From Myxococcales bacterium (GTDB lineage: Bacteria; Myxococcota; UBA727; JABDBI01), in contig CP060221.1 in assembly GCA_023898405.1 (NCBI GenBank), forward strand, positions 2,185,501-2,249,500: 64,000 nucleotides of DNA, written 5' to 3'. Shown here in pieces: positions 8,399 through 16,607 of this stretch. How positions within the stretch are numbered: the first letter of the stretch is position 1; each line of letters opens with the position of its first letter. Made by a program: the position numbers and the translations under genes. The notes beneath the pieces were generated by a model. The model did not search any database and was not told the origin of the DNA. It saw only the letters and a list, made by a program, of their open reading frames with translations.

Positions 8399-9745
8399 TT
8401 AATTATTGAGCTCGTTAATCAGGTCAATAAGTTTTTTTGAGTTTCTGATGGCTGTGACGGTAGCCCCATTTGCGGCCAGAGAAATTAAACTAAGCGAGCG
8501 AGCAAAACCTTCGCTCGCTTTTAGTGCTACAAGTTTACCGTTTCCTCCGAGCATAAAAGCTTTCATAGCTTCGCTCACAGCATTATCGATTCGCTGCAAG
8601 TGGTTATCGGATAGATTTGCATTATCACCGATACCTTCAGAACGTTGGATAATTCTTTCAATAATAAGCTTTAGATTACGTGCTAAAAAAAACTGATCTC
8701 GTGTTTTTTTCTCATTTTGCTTTAATCGAGCATCAAAAGCCGCTGTTGCTTGCGAAAAAGCTTGTGGGTCAATATCAACACGTTTCTGAATAGCATCAAG
8801 GCCAAGTTTGCTAAGTTCCAAAGAGTCGATAAAGGAAATATTTGCTTGCAATGTATCAGCTGCTCTGGCTTTTAGAGCATCGTGGTAATTAACACCGCTA
8901 TGAGCTGAATCAAGCAGGCCTTCAATCTTTTTGAAAAACAAATCCAACATTTCTAAATCGCTTTTTGGGTAAAGGGCAGTGAAAATTTGCGAGCACATCA
9001 AGGCCAGTTGAGTTGCGTTTTTCTTAATTGTCTGGTTTTGGGCCTGAGAAAAATGTTTTTGTATCAAATAAAAAATATGCTTGCCTGTTAATCCCCTAGG
9101 AAAGAAGAGTTTATCTTTTGTTTCGCTGCTAGGGAATGAAATAAATTTTTTCGCTTTGCTTGAAAGCACAATAAGCTTGGGCCCAGTAAATTTTTGCACA
9201 AATTCTACATAATCTACAGATTCAGGAAGATTATCAATATCAACAACTACTAAATCATTTTGGCTGAAATTTTTATTAAATTTTTCTGCAGTATTTATGT
9301 AATATTTTTGTTGCTTTTTTGGCGAAAGATGAAAGAGATTGTCAATTTTATAAAGCTTTTCTAAATTTACAAAATGTAATTTCTGTTTGTTTTTAGCTGT
9401 TGGACGTTGAAGACGCATAAAAGCCGCTTCGATACTATGGTTGAGCTGTCGCTTTTCATGCTTTGATTCTGGCAGCGAAATAAAAATATTTTTTGATGGA
9501 ATAGTTAATAGTTTTTCAAGTTCTTGAGCATCGGTGGCGATGTTTATACTTGGGCCCCCAGGAATGCTGTCATTAAGCTCTATTTGGGCATAATCCTTAA
9601 GAAGTTGTGTGGTGGCATCTACACTTGGCTCTGTCAGTACGCCTTCAGGTGTGGGCAAATGCTTTGCATCAATCTCACCCTGACAGGCACTCATAATAAA
9701 AATAAGATTAAAACTTGCTATAAAAAACAGTAACTTATCTGACAT
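8399..9745 (-). CDS. lipoprotein, paralogue of the repeat lipoprotein upstream
   Basis: A 448-aa protein starting at ATG 9745. It has a lipoprotein signal ending IFIMSAC (lipobox MSA-C) and is then mostly helical. An N-terminal domain of ~230 residues is shared with the next gene upstream. Both have a DYAxIxxxDS segment, a xxxIFIxLPES strand, a VxDxDxLP strand (VVVDIDNLPE here), a LIVLSSK strand, FFPxGLT, and a xSxLxxxxxFFKKIxxLL helix. The alternating strands and the Asp-rich VDID segment recall a degenerate nucleotide-binding fold, but no P-loop is visible. Longer starts (9829, 9817) exist in the same frame but would bury the signal peptide. The function is unknown. Confidence 0.7.
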   Translation of the reverse strand: MSDKLLFFIASFNLIFIMSACQGEIDAKHLPTPEGVLTEPSVDATTQLLKDYAQIELNDSIPGGPSINIATDAQELEKLLTIPSKNIFISLPESKHEKRQLNHSIEAAFMRLQRPTAKNKQKLHFVNLEKLYKIDNLFHLSPKKQQKYYINTAEKFNKNFSQNDLVVVDIDNLPESVDYVEFVQKFTGPKLIVLSSKAKKFISFPSSETKDKLFFPRGLTGKHIFYLIQKHFSQAQNQTIKKNATQLALMCSQIFTALYPKSDLEMLDLFFKKIEGLLDSAHSGVNYHDALKARAADTLQANISFIDSLELSKLGLDAIQKRVDIDPQAFSQATAAFDARLKQNEKKTRDQFFLARNLKLIIERIIQRSEGIGDNANLSDNHLQRIDNAVSEAMKAFMLGGNGKLVALKASEGFARSLSLISLAANGATVTAIRNSKKLIDLINELNN

Positions 9746-9856
9746 AGTTAAAATTCCAAAAACTAATAAATAGGCCATTAGTTTTATATTTTTATTTATT
9801 TCTTCATAAAATTTCATCGCCACTTCCATCGCTCATAATATTATAAAAAAACTATT

Positions 9857-12800
9857 TCAATACAGGTCTTGATTATCCATCAAGCTTTCAAAATTTTTTC
9901 TCAATAAATCAAGCTCTTGTATGAATAGATAGAAAGCTTGTGTTTCTTGATTGCTTTGCCAATCGTCACCAGAATATTCATCAGCGTTGTTTAACACAGT
10001 CTCCAAAGTATCAAAATTATCACTCACGAAATCGATCAGCTGCGCATTGCTAACAAAGCTTGGAGCAATTTGCCTTGGAGCGCGTGAAATAGAGTCGAGC
10101 TTGGGTAAGCTGTTAACGACATTTGCAATAAATATGGTGTCAGCTTTGATATCATCCTCTATAGTTTTATTATAACCTTCGAAAAGTTTACTTGCTGCAA
10201 GCTTTATCTGGGAAATGTCTGGATTTTCTAACCATTGTTTTAATGCCGCTTGACTGGCAATTTGCAATTTTAGCATATCATCAGGAGTCAGCTTTCCCCT
10301 TTTTACAGTTAACGCTATTTGGGTCAAAGCAGTGTGAAATTTTTGTTGAGTAAAGTTTATACCTTCAATGTAGGTGGCGAGTTTTCGCAACAAATCCGTT
10401 GAGTCCTTCTTGGTATCAGCTCGAACTCCGTTTTCGTTGCCATCAAAAAAGTTATCGGGAATTTTATCAGTTTTGCTTTTAATATTTTTTATCTCATCGG
10501 TCTGAGTTTTGATTTCACTAATGCTTTTGTTTTGGGTATCGATCTTATTTCCTACAGCATCTGTTACCGCTTGAGCAATGGCAGCTTTAAGCGGAGCTGG
10601 ATCGATGCCTTTTAGGGCCTTGGTTGCAGCAGTGATAGCTTTTGTGAGTTCGTCGGTATTGGGGACAGCAAGTTTGGTGAAATTATCCGCCGCAGTTTTT
10701 ATAGCATTATTGATGTCAGTAGGATCGATTTTAATCCCTTTGATATTTGTCATTGCCTCAGTGATAGCTTTTGTGAGCTCTGTGGTATCAGGCACAGCAA
10801 GTTTAGCGAAATTATCTGCCGCAGTTTTTATAGCATTATTGATATCAGTAGGATCGATCTTAATCCCTTTGATATTTGTCATTGCCTCAGTGATAGCTTT
10901 TGTGAGCTCTGTGGTATCAGGCACAGCAAGTTTAGCGAAATTATCTGCCGCAGTTTTTATAGCATTATTGATATCAGTAGGATCGATCTTAATCCCTTTG
11001 ATATTTGTCATTGCCTCAGTGATAGCTTTTGTGAGCTCTGTGGTATCAGGCACAGCAAGTTTAGCGAAATTATCTGCCGCAGTTTTTATAGCATTATTGA
11101 TGTCAGTAGGATCGATCTTAATCCCTTTGATATTTGTCATTGCCTCAGTGATAGCTTTTGTGAGCTCTGTGGTATCAGGCACAGCAAGTTTAGCGAAATT
11201 ATCTGCCGCAGTTTTTATAGCATTATTGATGTCAGTAGGATCGATCTTAATCCCTTTGATATTTGTCATTGCCTCAGTGATAGCTTTTGTGAGCTCTGTG
11301 GTATCAGGCACAGCAAGTTTAGCGAAATTATCTGCCGCAGTTTTTATAGCATTATTGATATCAGTAGGATCGATCTTAATCCCTTTGATATTTGTCATTG
11401 CCTCAGTGATAGCTTTTGTGAGCTCTGTGGTATCAGGCACAGCAAGTTTAGCGAAATTATCTGCCGCAGTTTTTATAGCATTATTGATATCAGTAGGATC
11501 GATCTTAATCCCTTTGATATTTGTCATTGCCTCAGTGATAGCTTTTGTGAGCTCTGTGGTATCAGGCACAGCAAGTTTAGCGAAATTATCTGCCGCAGTT
11601 TTTATAGCATTATTGATATCAGTAGGATCGATCTTAATCCCTTTGATATTTGTCATTGCCTCAGTGATAGCCTTGTTAAGTGCATCGGTGTCTGGAATCT
11701 TTTTCAAATTATTAGTTGTATCTGAAATAAGCTTGGTAAGTTCAGTTGTATCGAGACTACTGATTCCAGTTGCCTTAGTTACAATGTCATTAATAGCTTT
11801 TTGCAAAGCTTCAAAATCAAACTTAGCGAGATTGGTTGAAATTCCTTCAGCAGCAGTTTTAGCGGCTTCGGCAGCAGTTTTAATATCAGCAATACCAAGT
11901 TTATTTATTTCATCAGTCGTATGTTGATTGATAGCAGTTTGCAATGATGTGAGTTCAGCAGCACTTACAGGAGCTCCAGAGCCTGTTGTTGCTTTACTAA
12001 GTTCACTAGCAAGAGCATCAAGCTTTGTTGCTATGTCATTAGGCAGTGTATCGGTTTTGTTTTTGATTTCATTGATAGCATCTTGCAGTGATTTGAGTTC
12101 AACAGTACTTGTAGAAGCTCCAGAGCCAACTTTTGTTTTTAGATTATTAATAGCATCAGTAATACTTCCACTATCAAATGTGCCCAATGCGCTTAATGCG
12201 CTCTGCAGTGCATTGCTTGATTGAGTGATAGCATCTTTAATATTTGATCCTAATGCTGCCATGTCGATTCCATTAATCGCTTTAGTTGTATGGCTATTGA
12301 TGGCAGTTTGCGCAGTTTTAATATCATTTTTTATGCCAGAAATATCCGAAATAACTTGAGGCACTTGAGTTGAAGTCAGGGCAGTGGTGTCATCTTTGAT
12401 GGATTGAATTTTATCGGTTTGAGTTTTTATTAGTAGGCTTTGATCGCTCAGAGTTTTAATCTTATCCGTCTCGTTTTTGATTGCCGGCAAATCTTTATTG
12501 CGGATATCATCGAGCGTGCTTTGGGCTTGGGCAAGGCTAGCAAATGCCCCCCTAAATGCATCTTTGTTTGCATCAACTTTTTCTTGAAGCTGTTGAAGGC
12601 TATAGTTTTCAAAACCTAAACTTCCGGTAAAATCGGGGCTTGTACTTAACAGGTTCGTAAGCTCGCGTGTAACATTGCCAGATGCAGTAGGGTTCTTTAG
12701 TAAGGAGCTTATTTTTTTAAAGAATGATGCCACCAAGCCTAAACTGCTTTTGGGTTTCATTGCTTGCATTATTTTAGAGTTTTCTAAAGCAAGATTTTCG

Positions 12801-13561
12801 GCATCGTCTTTAATGTTTTGGTTAACGCTGTTGGCAAATTCTTTTTGCATGAGCACGTAGGTTTGATTTGCTGTGAGTCCCTGCGGAAAAAATTGATTTG
12901 ATTTGGAATCATCATCAAATAGTTTAAGCGCACTAAAATTTTGTTTGGACAGCACTACAAGATTTGGGGTGCTCAATTCAGCTAAAAAATCTTTTTTATT
13001 TATTTCATCAGGCAGTTCATCAAGATCAAGCACAGCTGTCTGGCCAGCCTTAAAAAAGCCGTTGATCTTTTTAGCCATACTCAGGTAATAAACTTTGATT
13101 TGCGATGGATTAAATGCGAATCTTTTCCGTGCAAAATTTAAACTTTTAAGTTTAATAAATTTTATTTCCCCCTTAACAGTGGGATCATTTTGCATTCTTA
13201 GTGATGCTGCTAATATGCTCTTAAAAACATGTTCTTGTTTATTAATTGATTCTGGCAATCTTATAAAAATCTTTTTGTTGGCTTGGGCTAAAAGAGTATG
13301 AATTTCTGCAGCATCGGTTGCTTTTATTACTTTTGTGCCATCCGGTGCAGAATCACCAATACTTATTTTCGCGTAGTCTTTAATTATATCCTGACAATTT
13401 GGGTCGCTCAAACATTCTGTTTTTGGCGCCTGAGGGAAAGAATCTTGCAGTATATCTTTCGGCGCCTGCAGTTGATCAGGACGAATAAGATCATTGCACG
13501 CACTGAGGAATACAAAAGCTAAAAGAGCTATGAGCGAATAAATTTTGAACTGAGCTAACAT
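9857..13561 (-). CDS. large repeat-containing lipoprotein
   Basis: A 1234-aa lipoprotein with lipobox FLSAC at about residue 22 and GGGA 7 nt before ATG 13561. Residues 40-300 form the domain shared with the downstream paralogue (IFIRLPES, TAVLDLDELPDE, NLVVLSKQ, FFPQGLT). Residues 330-1050 are a long helical region of degenerate ~40-residue units rich in Ala, Ile, Thr, Lys and Asp. In the middle are eight nearly identical 43-residue repeats (pattern DTTELTKAITEAMTNIKG, then IDPTDINNAIKTAADNF and AKLAVP). A non-repeat C-terminal helical domain follows. The product should be a long stalk anchored in the outer membrane. Ligand and role are unknown. Confidence 0.75.
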   Translation of the reverse strand: MLAQFKIYSLIALLAFVFLSACNDLIRPDQLQAPKDILQDSFPQAPKTECLSDPNCQDIIKDYAKISIGDSAPDGTKVIKATDAAEIHTLLAQANKKIFIRLPESINKQEHVFKSILAASLRMQNDPTVKGEIKFIKLKSLNFARKRFAFNPSQIKVYYLSMAKKINGFFKAGQTAVLDLDELPDEINKKDFLAELSTPNLVVLSKQNFSALKLFDDDSKSNQFFPQGLTANQTYVLMQKEFANSVNQNIKDDAENLALENSKIMQAMKPKSSLGLVASFFKKISSLLKNPTASGNVTRELTNLLSTSPDFTGSLGFENYSLQQLQEKVDANKDAFRGAFASLAQAQSTLDDIRNKDLPAIKNETDKIKTLSDQSLLIKTQTDKIQSIKDDTTALTSTQVPQVISDISGIKNDIKTAQTAINSHTTKAINGIDMAALGSNIKDAITQSSNALQSALSALGTFDSGSITDAINNLKTKVGSGASTSTVELKSLQDAINEIKNKTDTLPNDIATKLDALASELSKATTGSGAPVSAAELTSLQTAINQHTTDEINKLGIADIKTAAEAAKTAAEGISTNLAKFDFEALQKAINDIVTKATGISSLDTTELTKLISDTTNNLKKIPDTDALNKAITEAMTNIKGIKIDPTDINNAIKTAADNFAKLAVPDTTELTKAITEAMTNIKGIKIDPTDINNAIKTAADNFAKLAVPDTTELTKAITEAMTNIKGIKIDPTDINNAIKTAADNFAKLAVPDTTELTKAITEAMTNIKGIKIDPTDINNAIKTAADNFAKLAVPDTTELTKAITEAMTNIKGIKIDPTDINNAIKTAADNFAKLAVPDTTELTKAITEAMTNIKGIKIDPTDINNAIKTAADNFAKLAVPDTTELTKAITEAMTNIKGIKIDPTDINNAIKTAADNFAKLAVPDTTELTKAITEAMTNIKGIKIDPTDINNAIKTAADNFTKLAVPNTDELTKAITAATKALKGIDPAPLKAAIAQAVTDAVGNKIDTQNKSISEIKTQTDEIKNIKSKTDKIPDNFFDGNENGVRADTKKDSTDLLRKLATYIEGINFTQQKFHTALTQIALTVKRGKLTPDDMLKLQIASQAALKQWLENPDISQIKLAASKLFEGYNKTIEDDIKADTIFIANVVNSLPKLDSISRAPRQIAPSFVSNAQLIDFVSDNFDTLETVLNNADEYSGDDWQSNQETQAFYLFIQELDLLRKNFESLMDNQDLY
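10666..11697. repeat. eight tandem 129-bp repeats inside the lipoprotein gene
   Basis: Eight consecutive copies of a 129-bp unit begin at 10666, with the second at 10795. The six central copies differ from one another at only about one site (GATGTC/GATATC). The outermost copies carry several changes. The unit is a multiple of three, so copy-number change keeps the lipoprotein frame. Near identity indicates recent expansion or gene conversion. Confidence 0.95.
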
Positions 13562-13646
13562 AGCAAATTCCCATAAAAATATTTAATAACAGTAGTTATG
13601 TAATTATTATGGGGTAAAAAATCAGCAATTACTTGGTGCTAATATT

Positions 13647-14183
13647 TTAAATTAATCTTGCTAATAAAATATCATCTTCAAACTGATTATCGCCATGATT
13701 TAGGTAGTTTTTTCGTAAACCTTCTTGTGTAAAGCCGTGTTTTTTATAAAGATTTTGCGCTTTGATGTTAGAGGCAAAGACTGAAAGCTCTACTCTGCTG
13801 AGCCCTTGAGCCTTAGCCCATCGAAGGGCTTCTTGCATGAGAAGCGAGCCTAATCCTTGTCCCTGTATTGAGGGGCACACTCCCATGGTGAGTGATCCAA
13901 TATGCCTTACTCGGCGGAAGGATTTGATGGTGATATCGATTTCCCCAATAATTTTATGCTCTTGGTCAAGAGCTATTAGCCACAAACCTCGTTTATTGCT
14001 AATAAAATCATCTATGTGCTCTAAACTTTCTTGAGGATCTTCATCGATCTCATCGATAGAGTGAAGCATACCAATCTGAGCGAGGGAAAGCTTACAAAAA
14101 AATTTATGTCGCTCTAATGCATCATCGCGAATGATGCTACGAATAGTTACAGACTGTTGATTTTTTAATACAAAGTGAGCCAC
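13647..14183 (-). CDS. GNAT-family N-acetyltransferase
   Basis: A 178-aa single-domain GNAT enzyme, which transfers the acetyl group of acetyl-CoA to an amine. Motif A is clear: MGVCPSIQGQGLGSLLMQEA, in which QGQGLG is the pyrophosphate-binding loop. It is followed by the motif B region, with FASNIKAQNLYKKHGF and EGLRKNYL. Together these resemble the RimJ/RimL and SpeG-like groups. The gene is divergent from moaE-moeB. The substrate cannot be assigned. Confidence 0.88.
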   Translation of the reverse strand: MAHFVLKNQQSVTIRSIIRDDALERHKFFCKLSLAQIGMLHSIDEIDEDPQESLEHIDDFISNKRGLWLIALDQEHKIIGEIDITIKSFRRVRHIGSLTMGVCPSIQGQGLGSLLMQEALRWAKAQGLSRVELSVFASNIKAQNLYKKHGFTQEGLRKNYLNHGDNQFEDDILLARLI

Positions 14184-14249
14184 GAGTTTTTTACTATCTA
14201 GTCAAATAATTTTTGTGAGTTAGTTTGCTCTTCTTTGAGGGATCTGACA

Positions 14250-15407
14250 ATGCCCCTGCAATTTGCTCATTCAAATGAAGAAATGATGCGCTTAAACAAT
14301 CTGTTAGGAGATGAACGTGCTGGTGCCCACGTAGTCTTTTTGGGAAGGGTGCGCTGCAAAAATCATCAAAAAAATGTCAGCCACCTTGATTACGAAGCTC
14401 ATCCACAATTAGCTGTTCAAGAATTTGCTTGTATCGAAGAGAGAGCCCATAAAAAATTTGCGCTGCTTTCCATCGATGCTGTGCATAGAGTAGGGGTTGT
14501 GCTGGTGGGTGATGCTGCTGTCGTCGTCAATGTACGGGCTGTCCACCGTGAACCTGCTTTTATGGCTGCTCGTTTTATTATGAATGAGTTGAAAAAATCG
14601 GTGCCCATTTGGAAATGCGAATATTATGACGACGGATCCAAGTCTTGGGATCAGGGCTTATGCCAGTGCAGTGAGAATGATCGTGGCGCCGAGCCAGTTA
14701 AAAAAGCGCTGCTTGGACAAAAAATTGAAGTTAAAAGTTTAGCCTCAAAAAAAATACTTTTGATCGGAGCAGGTGGCCTAGGCTGCCCTTTGGCGATAAA
14801 TTTAAGTTCGCTTGGCATTGCTCACATAACGGTAATGGATCACGACGTGGTGAGCGAAAGCAATCTATGGCGCCAGTATTGTTTTAGCAGAGCAAATATT
14901 GGTGCTAAAAAGGTTTTTGTCCTTGGTGATTTTTTGCGAGAGCGTTTTTTGAATCTTCACGTGCAGGAACATGATTGTAAGCTCAGTAGTAAAAACATTT
15001 CACTTGTAAAAAATTATGATGCAGTGTTTGATGCCACTGACTGCATGAAAACAAAAATTATGCTCGCTAAAGCATGCTGGCGTTATCAAATTCCCTTTAT
15101 ATCAAGCAGCGTTTACCAAGCAGAAGGAGAGGTGAGTGTGATTAGTTCTCACCGATTATCAGCATGTTTTTCGTGCTTTCGTAGGAAAAGTATTGCTGTA
15201 AATTGTAGTGACAGCGGTGTATTTACTCACACGTGCTCAATGATTGCCGCCCGTGCAGCTGAAGAGGGACTTGCTCTTTTAGGCACTCAAAAAATAAATA
15301 ATCGTCTGATTATTTGGCATAGGTCTTCGTTTGATGAATTCGAACTCAAAAAAGATCCTAACTGCAGCGTCTGTAGTCCACTGAGACTTAGTGATAGTGC
15401 ATTATGA
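14250..15407 (+). CDS. MoaE-MoeB fusion: molybdopterin synthase large subunit joined to its adenylyltransferase
   Basis: A 385-aa two-domain protein. Residues 1-135 match MoaE: GRVRCKNHQKNVSHLDYEAH, HRVGVVLVGDAAVVV, VHREPAFMAARF, and the catalytic Lys region PIWKCEY. From about residue 160 comes a ThiF/MoeB E1-like domain: GAGGLGCP nucleotide loop, DHDVVSESNLWRQ, FDATDC, and the zinc CxxC pairs CFSC and CSVC. MoaE joins MoaD to convert cPMP to molybdopterin, while MoeB adenylates MoaD. Here both partners of MoaD are one chain. ATG 14250 has GAGGGA 6-7 nt upstream; TTG 14235 is rejected. The stop overlaps the moeA start by 4 nt (ATGA). Confidence 0.9.
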   Translation: MPLQFAHSNEEMMRLNNLLGDERAGAHVVFLGRVRCKNHQKNVSHLDYEAHPQLAVQEFACIEERAHKKFALLSIDAVHRVGVVLVGDAAVVVNVRAVHREPAFMAARFIMNELKKSVPIWKCEYYDDGSKSWDQGLCQCSENDRGAEPVKKALLGQKIEVKSLASKKILLIGAGGLGCPLAINLSSLGIAHITVMDHDVVSESNLWRQYCFSRANIGAKKVFVLGDFLRERFLNLHVQEHDCKLSSKNISLVKNYDAVFDATDCMKTKIMLAKACWRYQIPFISSSVYQAEGEVSVISSHRLSACFSCFRRKSIAVNCSDSGVFTHTCSMIAARAAEEGLALLGTQKINNRLIIWHRSSFDEFELKKDPNCSVCSPLRLSDSAL

Positions 15408-16579
15408 TTCATTTTAAAAATGCCATGGAATTGATTTCTCTAAACCCATTGCAGCTTAAAAGCGAGGAGCTGTGTATTAAAGATGCTTTGGGGAAATTTT
15501 TATCGGTAGATATTTTTGCGCCAATAAATTTACCACCCTTTGATAATTCAGCAGTGGATGGATTTGCTTTTTGTTTTGCCGATGTAAAAAAAAATAATTC
15601 TTTAAAAGTTGATACAACAATTTTCGCACGCCCACAGAGGCAAAGAAAATTAATTGCTAACACCTGTGTGTCGATCATGACGGGAGCTCCTGTGCCTGAA
15701 GGAGCAGACACTGTTGTTATGAAAGAGCACACCCGTATTGAAGGCGATAGAGTAATTTTTGTTAATGAATTTTTTTGTGGCGATCACCTAAGAAAGAGTG
15801 GAGGCGATATTGAGCAGGGCTCTTTGATAGCAAAAAAAGGATCGCGTATCGATGCGGCGCTCATAGGTCTATTGTTGGGGTTGGGGGTAGATCAAATCAA
15901 AGTTTTTTGCTCGCCAAAAATAAAAATAATTTCCACCGGTGATGAGTTGGTCGAAGCACCAGCCCCTTTGAAATTTGGGCAAGTATATTTTTTGGTAGGG
16001 CCTATGCTCAAAGCCCAATGTGAAACGTTAGGGTTCAAAGATGTCACCATTATCAAAGTCGCAGATGATCAAAAGCTTATAAAAAAAATCGTTGAACAAT
16101 CTCTTGATGCGGATCTCTTGCTTATCACCGGCGGTATGTCGCAGGGGAGTCATGATTATGTTCGACCTGCTCTGGATGAAGTGGGAGTACGGCAAGTTTT
16201 TTGGCAAGGAGCCTGGCGTCCAGGAAAACCGCTCTACTTCGGCTCAAAAGAACACACGCGCATATTTGGTTTGCCTGGTAATCCTGTGGCAGTTTTTGTA
16301 GGTTTTAGGATTTTTGTGCAGCATCTATTAGGGGTAACACTGGGCGCTGATCTTTCTGACTTAAGATGGGGTGTTTTGGCTGGCAGTGAAGTTGAAAAAA
16401 ATCCCGGTTGGACGATGTTTTTGAGAGCCCAGGTGGACAATGACCATAAACTCAGACTCTTAAAGAATCAGCAATCCCATCAAATTTTTACCCTGGCAAA
16501 AAGCAACGCGCTTTGTCTGATTGATGCACCCACCACCATTGTCAAAGCAGGCAATCCTGTGCAGTATTATAGGCTTTAG
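15404..16579 (+). CDS. moeA: molybdopterin molybdenumtransferase MoeA
   Basis: A 391-aa MoeA, which inserts molybdate into adenylylated molybdopterin. Recognisable elements are PPFDNSAVDGFAF near the N-terminus, MTGAPVPEGADTVV, the ISTGDELVEA start of the MogA-like domain, LLITGGMSQGSHDYV, and GLPGNPVAVFVGF. Length is close to the family norm (~400). It overlaps moaE-moeB by four bases. No separate mogA/moaB is present in the window. Confidence 0.95.
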   Translation: MIHFKNAMELISLNPLQLKSEELCIKDALGKFLSVDIFAPINLPPFDNSAVDGFAFCFADVKKNNSLKVDTTIFARPQRQRKLIANTCVSIMTGAPVPEGADTVVMKEHTRIEGDRVIFVNEFFCGDHLRKSGGDIEQGSLIAKKGSRIDAALIGLLLGLGVDQIKVFCSPKIKIISTGDELVEAPAPLKFGQVYFLVGPMLKAQCETLGFKDVTIIKVADDQKLIKKIVEQSLDADLLLITGGMSQGSHDYVRPALDEVGVRQVFWQGAWRPGKPLYFGSKEHTRIFGLPGNPVAVFVGFRIFVQHLLGVTLGADLSDLRWGVLAGSEVEKNPGWTMFLRAQVDNDHKLRLLKNQQSHQIFTLAKSNALCLIDAPTTIVKAGNPVQYYRL

Positions 16580-16607
16580 TAATAGAGCTCTTGTGTAAGG
16601 ATGAGTC

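Noticed and set aside
10578..11927. 449-residue open frame on the plus strand across the repeat array
   Set aside because: It is antisense to the repeat lipoprotein and is open only because the repeated unit happens to be stop-free in that frame; no ribosome-binding site or signal.
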